Shown: piece after piece, positions 1-8,851 of the stretch | Numbering within the stretch: position 1 is the first letter of the stretch | Layout of the letters: each line of letters begins with the position of its first letter | NCBI RefSeq assembly: GCF_014836775.1 | Contig: NZ_JACSQD010000001.1 | Location: 414,175-478,174, forward strand | DNA: 64,000 nucleotides | DNA from: Arthrobacter gallicola | GTDB taxonomy: Bacteria; Actinomycetota; Actinomycetes; Actinomycetales; Micrococcaceae | Reading direction: 5' to 3' | Made by a program: the position numbers and the translations under genes | The notes under the pieces: model-generated | What the model saw: the letters and a program-made list of their open reading frames with translations, nothing else | Databases searched by the model: none | Told to the model about the DNA's origin: nothing

Positions 1-1
1 C

Positions 2-1291
2 AAGGCTTTTGCCGCCCTGCGGCTCAGTGAGCACTTCGCCGGCCAGCTGGTGGAGCGGGGCGCCAACCAGCTTCTCGGCGGCCTGGAGCTTCCGCTCTCC
101 GAGGTGCTGGCCGAAATGGAGCTTGCCGGCATTGCCGTCTCCACCGAGAAGCTGGATGCACTGCTGGACCAGTTCAGCTTCACCATTAACCAGGCCAAGG
201 AAGAGGCCTTTTCGGTCATTGGCAAGGAGATCAACCTCGGTTCGCCGAAGCAGCTCCAGGTGGTGCTCTTCGAGGAACTCGGTCTGCCCAAGACCAAGAA
301 AATCAAGACCGGATACTCCACCGACGCCGATGCGCTGGCGGACCTGATCGTCAAGACGGGCGGCCATCCGTTCCTGGCCCACCTGCTGGCCTACCGGGAT
401 GCCGCCAAGCTGCGCCAGACGGTGGAAGGCCTGCGGAAGGCGGTGGCCGACGACGGCCGGATCCACACCACCTATGCGCAGACAGTTGCCGCGACCGGAC
501 GTTTGTCCTCGATCAACCCCAACCTGCAGAACATTCCGATCCGTTCGGAGGAGGGCCGGCGGATCCGCGAGGTGTTCGTAGTCGGCGAAGGCTATGAAAC
601 GCTGCTGACCGCCGACTACTCACAGGTCGAAATGCGCATCATGGCGCACCTTTCCGGCGACGAAAGCCTGATTCAGGCCTTCCGCGACGGTGAGGACCTG
701 CACCGGTTCGTCGGCTCCCACATTTTCGGTGTGCCGCCGGAAGAAGTCACCAGTGCCATGCGTTCCAAGGTCAAGGCCATGTCCTACGGCCTGGTGTACG
801 GCCTGAGTTCGTTCGGCCTGTCCAAGCAGCTGTCGATTCCCGTGGATGAAGCACGGACCCTCATGCGCGATTACTTCACCCGGTTCGGCGCGGTGCGCGA
901 CTACCTGCGCGGCGTCGTCGAGCAGGCCCGCAAGGATGGCTACACCTCCACGATTGAGGGCCGGCGGCGCTACCTGCCCGACCTTGCCAGCACCAACCGC
1001 CAGCTGCGGGAAATGTCGGAGCGGGCGGCACTGAATGCGCCGATCCAGGGTTCGGCAGCGGACATCATCAAGAAGGCCATGCTGGGCGTTGACGCCGAAC
1101 TGAAGAAGCAGGGCCTGAAGTCCCGTATGCTGCTGCAGGTCCATGACGAACTGGTCCTGGAAGTGGCACCCGGTGAGCGCGACGCGGCGGAGAAACTGGT
1201 GCGGGAGCAGATGGCCGGTGCCGCTGACCTGTCCGTCCCGCTGGACGTCTCGGTCGGCTGGGGCGCGAGCTGGCACGAGGCCGGGCACTAG
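2..1291 (+). CDS. polA: DNA polymerase I, C-terminal part (5'-truncated by the window edge)
   Basis: This is the polymerase domain of family A DNA polymerase I, which fills gaps during excision repair and Okazaki fragment maturation. The reading frame is open from the first complete codon, so the N-terminal exonuclease regions lie outside the window; 429 residues remain. All three catalytic motifs are visible: motif A (ADYSQVEMR, near base 611), the O-helix motif B (RSKVKAMSYGLVYG, near base 762) and motif C (QVHDELVLEV, near base 1137), giving the metal-binding aspartates and the dNTP-binding Arg/Lys/Tyr. The frame ends in TAG and is followed within 20 bases by a perfect hairpin. Identification is very secure. 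Confidence 0.97.
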   Translation, partial: KAFAALRLSEHFAGQLVERGANQLLGGLELPLSEVLAEMELAGIAVSTEKLDALLDQFSFTINQAKEEAFSVIGKEINLGSPKQLQVVLFEELGLPKTKKIKTGYSTDADALADLIVKTGGHPFLAHLLAYRDAAKLRQTVEGLRKAVADDGRIHTTYAQTVAATGRLSSINPNLQNIPIRSEEGRRIREVFVVGEGYETLLTADYSQVEMRIMAHLSGDESLIQAFRDGEDLHRFVGSHIFGVPPEEVTSAMRSKVKAMSYGLVYGLSSFGLSKQLSIPVDEARTLMRDYFTRFGAVRDYLRGVVEQARKDGYTSTIEGRRRYLPDLASTNRQLREMSERAALNAPIQGSAADIIKKAMLGVDAELKKQGLKSRMLLQVHDELVLEVAPGERDAAEKLVREQMAGAADLSVPLDVSVGWGASWHEAGH

Positions 1292-1308
1292 CCCGGCACA
1301 CAAACCAA

Positions 1309-1331
1309 GCAGTGCGCAAACAGCGCACTGC
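1309..1331 (+). terminator. Terminator-like hairpin after polA
   Basis: A perfect 9-bp stem (GCAGTGCGC / GCGCACTGC) encloses an AAACA loop 18 bases after the polA stop. A second hairpin, 7 bp with an 8-nt loop, follows at 1342-1363. There is no U-tract, as is usual in high-GC actinobacteria. The pair probably ends the polA transcript before the acetyltransferase gene. Confidence 0.6.
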
Positions 1332-1386
1332 CAAACACAGCGCGGCCACTGCAGCATGGCCGCTACAGCACAACGGGGGAGCAGTC

Positions 1387-2697
1387 ATGGAACCAGGAAC
1401 AGGTCTTCGCACGGAGAGGTTCCAGGCTGCGCTCTCCACCGTGGAGCCGGGCGCCGCTGACGAGCGGACCGCCGATTGGTTCCAGGCCGTAGCCCTGGGG
1501 TTCCACGAAGCCCGGTACGACCCCAAACACATCAGTGCGGTGGTCGAGGCCTACGGGCAGGACGGGCGCTGGCTGACGGGCGTGTACGACGACGAGGCGC
1601 CTGAGTACGCCTGGAATCCCGCAGCGCCCGTGGCTACCTACGCCACTATGACCCATGAGCTCAATACGGGCGGCGCGCTGCTTCCGGTCCACCAGATCAC
1701 GTCTGTGACAGTGCGCCCGACCCACCGCCGGCGGGGAATCCTGCGGCAGATGATCACGTCCGACCTGAGCCGGGCCAAGGACGAAGGCTTCGCGGCCGCG
1801 GCGCTCACCGCCTCGGAAGCGGTGATCTACGGACGTTTCGGCTTCGGCGTGGCGACCTCCGAACGGACAGTGGAAGTCGATGCCCGCGGCCGGCTGGAAC
1901 TCACCGTGCCGCCGTCGGGCACCACCGCCGTTGCCGACCTGGCAAAGCTGGAGAGCCTGGCACCGACGATCTTCCGGGCGCACCTGGAGCGTACCCGGGG
2001 AGCAGTCGGGCGTCAGGTTGGCTACGCCAAGCGTGCAGCAGGGTTGTGGGGAGACCTCCCAGAACCCGAAAAGGATGTCCGCGCAGCTATCCACTACAGC
2101 CCCTCCGGGACCCCGGACGGCTACGTCAGCTATAAGTTCCTGCCCTGGGAGACGGAGCCTCACACCTTGAAGGTGCTGGACCTGGTGGCCGTGGATGACA
2201 CCGCCCGGCTGGAACTGTGGCGTTTCCTCGGGTCCATCGACCTGGTGGAGCGCATTACCTGTCCGGCAGCCCCGGAAGCCGATCCGCTGCCCTGGGCTCT
2301 GGCCGACCGCCGCCGTTATGCCGTGAAAGCCCACGAGGACCAGCTGTGGGTACGGGCTCTGGATCCTGCAGCCATGCTGCGGGCCCGCGGGTTTGACGCT
2401 GACGGAGCGCTGGTGCTGGGGATCACTGATTCGCTGGACCTGGCGTCCGGCCGCTGGCTGGTGCAGGTGGATGCCGGTGCCGCGGTGGTCACGGAACTCC
2501 AGGCCGGGGACGCCCTGCCGCCAGGGGTACCGGCCGTGGAAATGGATGCTGCCGCTTTCGGCTCTCTCTACCTGGGCGGCGTCAGCGGCCAGCTGCTTTC
2601 TGCAGCGGGGGGTGTCCGCGGCCCGGCGGACGCCGTCGGCACGCTCGACAGGCTGTTTGCCGTATCGCGGGCACCATACTGCAGCACGCACTTCTAG
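1387..2697 (+). CDS. Eis-family GNAT N-acetyltransferase
   Basis: This 436-residue protein resembles the Eis (enhanced intracellular survival) acetyltransferases: an N-terminal GNAT domain, a second GNAT-like domain and a C-terminal sterol-carrier-like domain. The acetyl-CoA pyrophosphate-binding segment is visible as VRPTHRRRGIL around residue 115, followed by ALTASEAVIYGRFGFG, which supplies the conserved tyrosine. The chain ends in His-Phe; in mycobacterial Eis the C-terminal Phe carboxylate takes part in catalysis, so the ending fits. The ATG at 1387 is chosen because GGGGGAG lies just upstream; an in-frame GTG at 1312 would begin inside the polA terminator. The substrate (aminoglycoside, polyamine or protein amine) cannot be read from sequence. 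Confidence 0.85.
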   Translation: MEPGTGLRTERFQAALSTVEPGAADERTADWFQAVALGFHEARYDPKHISAVVEAYGQDGRWLTGVYDDEAPEYAWNPAAPVATYATMTHELNTGGALLPVHQITSVTVRPTHRRRGILRQMITSDLSRAKDEGFAAAALTASEAVIYGRFGFGVATSERTVEVDARGRLELTVPPSGTTAVADLAKLESLAPTIFRAHLERTRGAVGRQVGYAKRAAGLWGDLPEPEKDVRAAIHYSPSGTPDGYVSYKFLPWETEPHTLKVLDLVAVDDTARLELWRFLGSIDLVERITCPAAPEADPLPWALADRRRYAVKAHEDQLWVRALDPAAMLRARGFDADGALVLGITDSLDLASGRWLVQVDAGAAVVTELQAGDALPPGVPAVEMDAAAFGSLYLGGVSGQLLSAAGGVRGPADAVGTLDRLFAVSRAPYCSTHF

Positions 2698-3029
2698 GCC
2701 GCTGAGGTCGGTAGCTCGGCGGGAGGATCCCGGCGCCGAATTACCGGTACCGGCCGTCCATTACGCACGGGACCAACCGGAGGTACGGGTTTCTTCGTTT
2801 GGCTTTGACCTGACTTGGCGGCTGCGGCTAGACTAATCAGGCGCGTTACGCGTGCTGGTGACTCTCATATCCCCGGCCGCAGGTGCGCACAACGATTACA
2901 ACAGCATTTACATTCTGTCCATCTCCGGACAACCAAGCACCGTCTTGAACCTGGTTTTTCCGGGTTGCACCCGAGCCGGTGGGAGCACATCCGGAATTAC
3001 AACAACTTCCACATCGGAGTCCCAACTAC
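2698..3029 (+). other. Intergenic region and long 5' leader of rpsA
   Basis: This 332-base stretch contains no convincing gene. It holds the rpsA promoter and then about 190 nt of untranslated leader. A small hairpin (CGGGT / ACCCG, 2961-2973) lies about 60 nt before the start codon, and GGAG sits 12 nt before the ATG. Ribosomal protein leaders of this length often carry feedback regulation, but I recognise no named motif. Confidence 0.5.
2805..2834 (+). promoter_or_regulatory. Probable rpsA sigma-70-type promoter
   Basis: TTGACC (2805-2810) and TAGACT (2829-2834) are separated by 18 bases, close to the housekeeping consensus in actinobacteria. Transcription would begin near 2841, about 190 nt before the rpsA start codon. 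Confidence 0.75.
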
Positions 3030-4502
3030 ATGACCATCACCACCACCGAGAAGTCCGGTACCCCGCAGGTCGCGATCAACGACATCGGTACTGCCGAGGA
3101 CTTCCTCGCCGCAATCGACGCAACGATCAAGTACTTCAACGACGGAGATCTCGTCGAAGGTACCGTCGTTAAGGTCGACCGCGACGAGGTCCTGCTCGAC
3201 ATCGGTTACAAGACCGAGGGTGTCATCCCTTCGCGTGAGCTTTCCATCAAGCACGACGTTGATCCCGGAGACGTTGTCTCCGTTGGCGATCAGGTTGAAG
3301 CTTTGGTCCTCACCAAGGAAGACAAAGAAGGCCGTCTGATCCTCTCCAAGAAGCGCGCACAGTACGAGCGTGCCTGGGGCGACATCGAGAAGGTCAAGGA
3401 AGAAGACGGCGTCGTTACCGGTACCGTCATCGAGGTTGTCAAGGGTGGTCTTATCCTCGACATCGGGCTGCGCGGCTTCCTGCCGGCATCCCTCGTGGAG
3501 ATGCGTCGCGTCCGCGACCTGGCTCCGTACATCGGCCAGCAGATCGAAGCCAAGATCATCGAGCTGGACAAGAACCGCAACAACGTGGTCCTGTCCCGCC
3601 GTGCCTGGCTCGAGCAGACCCAGTCCGAGGTTCGTTCCACGTTCCTCAACAAGCTGGAAAAGGGCCAGGTTCGTCCGGGCGTTGTTTCCTCCATCGTCAA
3701 CTTCGGTGCATTCGTGGACCTTGGCGGCGTAGACGGCCTCGTCCACGTTTCCGAGCTGTCCTGGAAGCACATCGACCACCCCTCCGAGGTCGTTGAAGTT
3801 GGCCAGGAAGTCACCGTTGAGGTTCTGGAAGTTGACCTCGACCGCGAGCGTGTCTCCCTGTCGCTGAAGGCTACGCAGGAAGATCCGTGGCAGACCTTCG
3901 CCCGCACCCACGCCCTGGGCCAGGTTGTGCCGGGTAAGGTCACCAAGCTGGTTCCGTTCGGTGCGTTCGTTCGCGTCGAAGACGGCATCGAAGGCCTGGT
4001 CCACATCTCCGAGCTGGCAGTCCGCCACGTGGAGCTGGCCGAGCAGGTTGTCTCCGTTGGGGATGAACTGTTCGTCAAGGTCATCGACATCGACCTCGAG
4101 CGCCGCCGCATCTCCCTGTCGCTGAAGCAGGCGAACGAGGGCGTCGACCCCGAAGGCACCGAATTCGATCCGGCTCTGTACGGCATGGCCGCAGAGTACG
4201 ACGAAGCCGGCAACTACAAGTACCCGGAGGGCTTCGACCCCGAGTCCAACGAATGGCTCGAAGGTTACGAGACCCAGCGTGCCGCTTGGGAGCAGCAGTA
4301 CGCTGACGCCCAGGCCCGTTGGGAAGCTCACAAGAAGCAGGTTGCCCAGCACAACTCCGAGGATGTTGCTGCTGCATCGGACTCCGTTGAGTCCAGCGCA
4401 ACCAGCTACTCTTCCGAGCCCGCTGCATCCGAGTCCGCTGCCGGTACCCTGGCATCGGATGAGGCACTTGCCGCACTGCGCGAGAAGCTGACCGGCAACT
4501 AA
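3030..4502 (+). CDS. rpsA: 30S ribosomal protein S1
   Basis: Ribosomal protein S1 binds mRNA on the 30S subunit and helps initiation on structured messages. The 490-residue product has four S1 OB-fold repeats starting near residues 39, 125, 213 and 298; the last two contain the typical FGAFV...GLVH(V/I)SEL signature. An acidic, Ser/Ala-rich tail of about 120 residues follows. Actinobacterial S1 usually has four repeats against six in Escherichia coli, so the length is normal. The ATG at 3030 is preferred: it has GGAG upstream and matches the usual N-terminus, while in-frame starts further upstream lie in the leader. Codon choice is visibly biased (GTC, CTC, AAG), as expected for a highly expressed gene. 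Confidence 0.97.
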   Translation: MTITTTEKSGTPQVAINDIGTAEDFLAAIDATIKYFNDGDLVEGTVVKVDRDEVLLDIGYKTEGVIPSRELSIKHDVDPGDVVSVGDQVEALVLTKEDKEGRLILSKKRAQYERAWGDIEKVKEEDGVVTGTVIEVVKGGLILDIGLRGFLPASLVEMRRVRDLAPYIGQQIEAKIIELDKNRNNVVLSRRAWLEQTQSEVRSTFLNKLEKGQVRPGVVSSIVNFGAFVDLGGVDGLVHVSELSWKHIDHPSEVVEVGQEVTVEVLEVDLDRERVSLSLKATQEDPWQTFARTHALGQVVPGKVTKLVPFGAFVRVEDGIEGLVHISELAVRHVELAEQVVSVGDELFVKVIDIDLERRRISLSLKQANEGVDPEGTEFDPALYGMAAEYDEAGNYKYPEGFDPESNEWLEGYETQRAAWEQQYADAQARWEAHKKQVAQHNSEDVAAASDSVESSATSYSSEPAASESAAGTLASDEALAALREKLTGN

Positions 4503-4527
4503 TACCGGTTCCCGGTAGACGTAAGCC

Positions 4528-4571
4528 AACGTAAAGCGGGCCCCCACTTCGGTGGGGGCCCGCTTTACGTT
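4528..4571 (+). terminator. rpsA terminator
   Basis: A perfect 20-bp stem (AACGTAAAGCGGGCCCCCAC and its complement) is closed by a TTCG tetraloop. It lies 25 bases after the rpsA stop and is one of the strongest hairpins in the window. No U-tract follows. Confidence 0.9.
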
Positions 4572-4614
4572 GATACTGGGAGCTGGGAATCCACACAGAG
4601 ACGACGGGGGATGT

Positions 4615-5313
4615 ATGCAGCACCGGGACAGGCCGGACACTGATGGACCGCTGGAGGCAGAGATCCGGCGCCGGGCCAGGAGCGGTGCCGCACACCTGCG
4701 CCCGCAGCAGGCAGCCAACCTCGTCAACGGCTCCGCGGAAGCGGAAACCGGGCAGACGTACGAGGAGTTCCATACCATGCAGGAAGCTGTCGGAGCGCTG
4801 CAGGAAGCCTATCCGGACTACTTTCAGGCTGCTCATGCAGTGGCAAAATCTGAATCAGCCGCGGACCTGGGCCGGTTCCAGGGATGGCGGAGACAGCAGC
4901 TTGCCCTCGCCCGTGCCGAGGACGGTCCGGCAGCTACCCTGGCTCCGTGGCTGCGCGCCGGAGGTGCCGCGCTGACCTTTGCCGGGATCCTGGCCCTGGG
5001 TATCAACCTGATCGGCTATTCGGCCCTGCTCGTCTGGTGGGCAGCCTCGACGGGCCTTTACATGCTGGGCGGACGGTTCCGGAAACGGCGCAGCAGCCCG
5101 CTGTGGAGGGGAGTCTTCTCCGACCCCAAGTACACGTGCAGGACCGTTTGGTACGCGGCTGCGCAGGCTGCGGCGGCGGAACTGATCCGGTCCCGCGAAC
5201 CCGGTGCGGCGGCCCACGCGGACGGTCTCCGGGAGCTGGAGGAGAACTGGGCGCTGCGTAACCGCAGCAGCGTCCTCTATTCACAGGAGGACTACAGCCG
5301 CATAGCTGGATAG
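4615..5313 (+). CDS. Hypothetical membrane protein with two transmembrane segments
   Basis: I do not recognise a named family. The 232-residue protein has a charged, probably cytosolic N-terminal half (about 115 residues, rich in Glu, Arg and Ala, likely helical). Two adjacent hydrophobic segments follow near residues 116-155 (GAALTFAGILALGINLIGYS and LLVWWAASTGLYML), then an Arg-rich turn and a charged C-terminal half. The ATG at 4615 is taken because GGGGG precedes it by four bases; frames opening further upstream run through the rpsA terminator. It stands alone between two terminators, so it is probably a single-gene unit. Function unknown. Confidence 0.7.
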   Translation: MQHRDRPDTDGPLEAEIRRRARSGAAHLRPQQAANLVNGSAEAETGQTYEEFHTMQEAVGALQEAYPDYFQAAHAVAKSESAADLGRFQGWRRQQLALARAEDGPAATLAPWLRAGGAALTFAGILALGINLIGYSALLVWWAASTGLYMLGGRFRKRRSSPLWRGVFSDPKYTCRTVWYAAAQAAAAELIRSREPGAAAHADGLRELEENWALRNRSSVLYSQEDYSRIAG

Positions 5314-5326
5314 CGGCACAGCGAAA

Positions 5327-5362
5327 GGTCCCCGGCAGGACGGATGCTGCCTGCCAGGGACC
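5327..5362. terminator. Shared terminator between convergent genes
   Basis: The arms GGTCCC-C-GGCAGG and CCTGCC-A-GGGACC form a 12-bp stem with one mismatch and a 10-nt loop. It lies between the convergent membrane protein gene (ends 5313) and the lacI-type gene (ends 5390), so it may serve both strands. Confidence 0.6.
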
Positions 5363-5389
5363 GGACCGGGTTGCGGCGGAGCCGCGCTC

Positions 5390-6421
5390 CTAGGCGGACT
5401 CCCGCACCACCAGAGAGGTCGGAAGGCGGCACACGCGGTGCGCCGGCCGTCCCTCGATCAGTTCGACCAGCATGTGTGCCATCTTCTCGCCCAGGTCGGA
5501 AATGGGATGGTGCACCGTGGTTAATGCAGGGGAGACACTGGTCGCGAAGAGATCATCGTCAAAACCCACGACGGCGATGTCCTCAGGGATCCGCAGCCCA
5601 TGTTCCTGAATGACGGCGTGGGCGCCGGCAGCCATCTGGTCGTTCGCCGCGAACAGTCCGTCCAGCGGTTTCCCGCGCGCCAGCAGCCGCCGCATGGCGG
5701 CTTCGCCGGAAGCAACGGTGAAATCACCGTATTCAACGAGGGCATCATCCAGCCCCGCAGCCGCCAGCCCGGACCGCCAGCCGGCCAGCCGGTCCACGCC
5801 CGGCGGCATGTCCTGGGGACCTGCGATCGTCGCTATGTTTCGGCGCCCGGTGGTGATGAGGTGCTGGACAGCTGCCAGCGCTCCCTCTTCGTTGTCCACC
5901 TCAACGTAGTAGCTGTCGCTGGCGTTGAGCAGCGGCCGTCCTGCGAACACAATGGGCAGCGCGTCATTGAGGTGTTCCCAGGAATGATCGCCGCTGTGGT
6001 GGGAAACCACCAGGACGCCGTCCACGTTCCCGCCCATCAGGTACCGCTGGGTCTTGCCGGGGTCCGCTTCCGACGAGGTCACCATGTTCAGCATGTACTC
6101 GGTGGAGTTCAGGTACTTGGCCACGCCCTCGACGACGGTCGCAAAGAACGGATCAGCGAACACCTTGGAGGTCGACTCGGGGACCAGCAGGGTGATCGTG
6201 TACGTTCGTCTGCTGGCCAGCGTCCGGGCCGCGCGGTTGGGAACATAGTTCAGCGCCCGCACTGCCTGCTCAACACTTTGCGCCAGTTCCGGGGCCACCG
6301 ACGTCGAACCGTTCACTACGCGTGAGACTGTCGCCCGTGACACACCGGCCAGCGCCGCCACCATCTCCAATGTCGGCGCTGGCCGCGACTGGCCGGTTTC
6401 AATACCCACCGTGGTCTCCAT
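5390..6421 (-). CDS. LacI-family transcriptional regulator (CebR-like)
   Basis: The 343-residue product has a LacI-type helix-turn-helix at about residues 17-60 (MVAALAGVSRATVSRVVNG) with the hinge-helix sequence PNRAARTLASRR, then a periplasmic-binding-protein-like effector domain ending in GFDDDLFATSVSPALTTV. It lies 59 bases downstream of the GH1 glycosidase on the same strand, so it is probably the last gene of the sugar uptake operon and controls it. The likely operators are the two AGAGAGCGCTCTCT palindromes at the operon promoter. They share the GAGCGCTC centre of the Streptomyces CebR site, and the gene content matches the ceb locus. The effector, perhaps cellobiose or another beta-glucoside, is an inference. 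Confidence 0.9.
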   Translation of the reverse strand: METTVGIETGQSRPAPTLEMVAALAGVSRATVSRVVNGSTSVAPELAQSVEQAVRALNYVPNRAARTLASRRTYTITLLVPESTSKVFADPFFATVVEGVAKYLNSTEYMLNMVTSSEADPGKTQRYLMGGNVDGVLVVSHHSGDHSWEHLNDALPIVFAGRPLLNASDSYYVEVDNEEGALAAVQHLITTGRRNIATIAGPQDMPPGVDRLAGWRSGLAAAGLDDALVEYGDFTVASGEAAMRRLLARGKPLDGLFAANDQMAAGAHAVIQEHGLRIPEDIAVVGFDDDLFATSVSPALTTVHHPISDLGEKMAHMLVELIEGRPAHRVCRLPTSLVVRESA

Positions 6422-6479
6422 GTACCGAAATCCGTTCCCCTCGTCCCTGGCCGGGCCGGGGTTTCCAGTCTAGTTTCAT

Positions 6480-7937
6480 TCAGCCGACCGGCGCTGCAGC
6501 CGGCACTTCCGGCGCTGGTGAATTTCCGTTCCGGACCGCGGCAGCGAAACGGCTGTACGCCAGGCCACTGTCCTTAATGGTGCGGACCTGCGTCTGGTAG
6601 TCCACGTGGATGATGCCAAAACGCTTCTCGTAGCCCCAGGACCATTCGAAGTTGTCCAGCAGGGACCAGACGAAGTAGCCCCGGACGTCTGCGCCCTGTT
6701 CGATCGCCGCACTGACCGCCTGGACGTGATCGAGGATGAACCGGGTGCGGTCGGCATCAGGCACGGTGCCTTCACCGCTGACGACGTCGTCGTAGGCGGC
6801 GCCGTTCTCGGTGATGTAGAGCGGCGGCAGCTCCGGGTATTCCTGGCTGAGGCGCACCAGGAGTTTCCGCAGCCCGTCAGGGTTCACTTCCCAGTTCATC
6901 GCTGTCCGCGGCAGGCCGCGCGAAGGGAACGTGATGTGCTCGGCGCCGACCCAGGGGGAGGCCTTCGGGCGGGCGCCGCCGCCGCCGTGTCCGTCGGCCC
7001 CGGACGTATCCGGGTGGCCGCTGATCAGATCGTCGTGATAGTGGTTGACGCCCAGGAAATCGATAGGTGCGCCGATGGTCTCCATGTCGCCGGGCCGGAT
7101 CAGGTCATGAAGCCCAAAGGGCTCCAGATCCTTGAGCGAGTCCTCGGGATACGCGCCGCGAAGGACCGGCTCAAGGAAGATCCGGTTCTGCAGGGAGTCG
7201 AAGAGACGCGCTGCCTCGCGGTCCACGGGGTCTGCAGGATCCCGGGGGATGGAGTTGCTGAGGTTGAGCGTTATGCCGATCTGCTCGGCACCGAGCTCCC
7301 GCAGTTCCGTGACCGCCATTCCATGTGCCAGATGCTGATGGTGGACAGCGGCGACGGCGGCCCGGGGGTCCTGCCGCCCGGGGGCATGCACCCCTGAGCC
7401 GTACCCCAGCAGGGAGGAGCAGAACGGCTCGTTGAACGTCGTCCAGTGCCGGACCCGGTCCCCGAGTGCAGCGTAAACGTCCTGTGCATACTCCGCGAAC
7501 CGGTACGCCGTGTCCCGGTTCGCCCAGCCGCCGGCATCCTCGAGGCCCTGGGGCAGGTCCCAGTGGTAGAGGGTCAGCCACGGAAGGATCCCGGCCTCCA
7601 GCAGCTCGTCCACCAGGCGCGAATAGAATTCCAGGCCCTTGGGGTTGACATCCCTTCCTCCCGGACGGATCCGCGCCCAGCTGGTGGAGAACCGGTAGGA
7701 ATCCAGGCCGAGCTGCTTCATCAAGGCAACGTCCTGCGGCATCCGGTGATAGTGGTCAACCGCGGTGGCGGGGGTGTCTCCGTTGAGGACATTGCCGGGG
7801 ATGCGGGCAAAGGCGTCCCATACCGAGTCTTCCTTGCCGTCTTCCCAGGCTGCGCCCTCCACCTGGGCTGCGGCCGTGGCCGATCCCCAGATGAAGCCGG
7901 GCGGAAAATTGTCTGTGGTGGGGGTGTTCTTCATCAT
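6480..7937 (-). CDS. Glycoside hydrolase family 1 beta-glucosidase
   Basis: GH1 beta-glucosidases cut terminal beta-linked glucose from cellobiose and related beta-glycosides in the cytoplasm. The 485-residue protein is of normal length. It shows the N-terminal GH1 signature (PPGFIWGSATAAAQVEGA), the acid/base glutamate in TTFNEPF and the nucleophile in YITENGAAY. The ATG at 7937 overlaps the stop of the upstream permease (TAATG), implying translational coupling; a second ATG follows at once. Frames opening further upstream run antisense-free but inside the permease gene and are not supported. With the transporter it forms a take-up-and-hydrolyse module for short beta-glucosides. Confidence 0.94.
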   Translation of the reverse strand: MMKNTPTTDNFPPGFIWGSATAAAQVEGAAWEDGKEDSVWDAFARIPGNVLNGDTPATAVDHYHRMPQDVALMKQLGLDSYRFSTSWARIRPGGRDVNPKGLEFYSRLVDELLEAGILPWLTLYHWDLPQGLEDAGGWANRDTAYRFAEYAQDVYAALGDRVRHWTTFNEPFCSSLLGYGSGVHAPGRQDPRAAVAAVHHQHLAHGMAVTELRELGAEQIGITLNLSNSIPRDPADPVDREAARLFDSLQNRIFLEPVLRGAYPEDSLKDLEPFGLHDLIRPGDMETIGAPIDFLGVNHYHDDLISGHPDTSGADGHGGGGARPKASPWVGAEHITFPSRGLPRTAMNWEVNPDGLRKLLVRLSQEYPELPPLYITENGAAYDDVVSGEGTVPDADRTRFILDHVQAVSAAIEQGADVRGYFVWSLLDNFEWSWGYEKRFGIIHVDYQTQVRTIKDSGLAYSRFAAAVRNGNSPAPEVPAAAPVG

Positions 7938-8851
7938 TAGCCCTTCACTGCTCCCTGCATAATTCCTGAAATAAGTTGTTTGCCCGCTGCCACGAAGAGA
8001 ATCAGCAGCGGAACTGTTGCCAGCACGGCACCGGTCAGGACGATTGAATAGTCGACGTAGCGGGCCGACTGCAGCTGGCTGAGTGCCACCTGCAGAGTCG
8101 GATTGTCTGCCAGCACGAGCATGGGCCACATAAAGTCGGTCCACGCCGTCATAAAGGTGAACAGCCCCAGAATGGCCATGGCGGGCCGCGCCGCCGGCAG
8201 AGCCACATGCCGGAAGGTTCCAAGCATGCTGGCACCGTCCATCCTGGCGGATTCGATTAGTTCATCGGGGATGACATCCACCAGGTACTGGCGCATAAAG
8301 AACACTCCGAAGGCGGTCACCAGCCCGGGCACGATCACCGCGCCCAGTTCACCGGTCCAGCCGAGTTTCTGCATCACCATGAACAGTGGAATGATGCCAA
8401 GCTGCGTGGGGATGGCCATGGTGGCAATGACCGCCACCATGAGGACCCCCCGTCCCCTGAACCTGAGCTTTGCAAATGCGTAGCCTGCCAGCGTGGAGAA
8501 AATCACCACGGAGACGGTTATGGTGCCGGAAATAATCAGGCTGTTGGCGAGCGCCTGCCAGAACGGCACGGTGTTTACAACCTCGGCGACGTTGCTCCAG
8601 AACCGTCCGCCCGGCAGGAGGGGAGGCCATTCCTGCCCAAGCGCGGGATTTCCGTTGCTGCCGATGAGAACGGACCACCAGAGAGGGTAAGCGGAACAGA
8701 ATAGGAAAACCAGGAGGATCCCGTAGGTCAGGAACCCGGGACGACGGCCGCTGCCGAAAGACTGCCCCGCGCGCCGTTTGCGTATCGGCTTCCCGGCCCC
8801 TGACCCCGTCCCGGTTCCTGGGATTGCCCGGGCTCGCTGTAGGACACTCAT
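7937..8851 (-). CDS. Sugar ABC transporter permease, MalG/CebG type
   Basis: This 304-residue inner-membrane permease of the CUT1 carbohydrate uptake family has about six transmembrane helices. The EAA loop, which contacts the ATPase, is visible as DELIESARMDGASMLGTFRHVALP. The N-terminal 35 residues are polar and Arg-rich. The ATG at 8851 has AAGGAG upstream and overlaps the stop of the preceding permease gene by four bases (ATGA). It pairs with the upstream MalF-type permease to form the membrane channel. No ATPase gene is in the operon, so a shared MsiK-like ATPase encoded elsewhere must energise it. Confidence 0.93.
   Translation of the reverse strand: MSVLQRARAIPGTGTGSGAGKPIRKRRAGQSFGSGRRPGFLTYGILLVFLFCSAYPLWWSVLIGSNGNPALGQEWPPLLPGGRFWSNVAEVVNTVPFWQALANSLIISGTITVSVVIFSTLAGYAFAKLRFRGRGVLMVAVIATMAIPTQLGIIPLFMVMQKLGWTGELGAVIVPGLVTAFGVFFMRQYLVDVIPDELIESARMDGASMLGTFRHVALPAARPAMAILGLFTFMTAWTDFMWPMLVLADNPTLQVALSQLQSARYVDYSIVLTGAVLATVPLLILFVAAGKQLISGIMQGAVKG

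Noticed and set aside
2997..4778. Long open frame antisense to rpsA
   Set aside because: It mirrors the strong codon bias of rpsA on the opposite strand, has no ribosome-binding site and no recognisable domain; it is a high-GC shadow frame.
7938..8144. N-terminal extension of the GH1 glycosidase
   Set aside because: The in-frame extension overlaps the upstream permease gene, is unlike GH1 proteins and would break the TAATG overlap.
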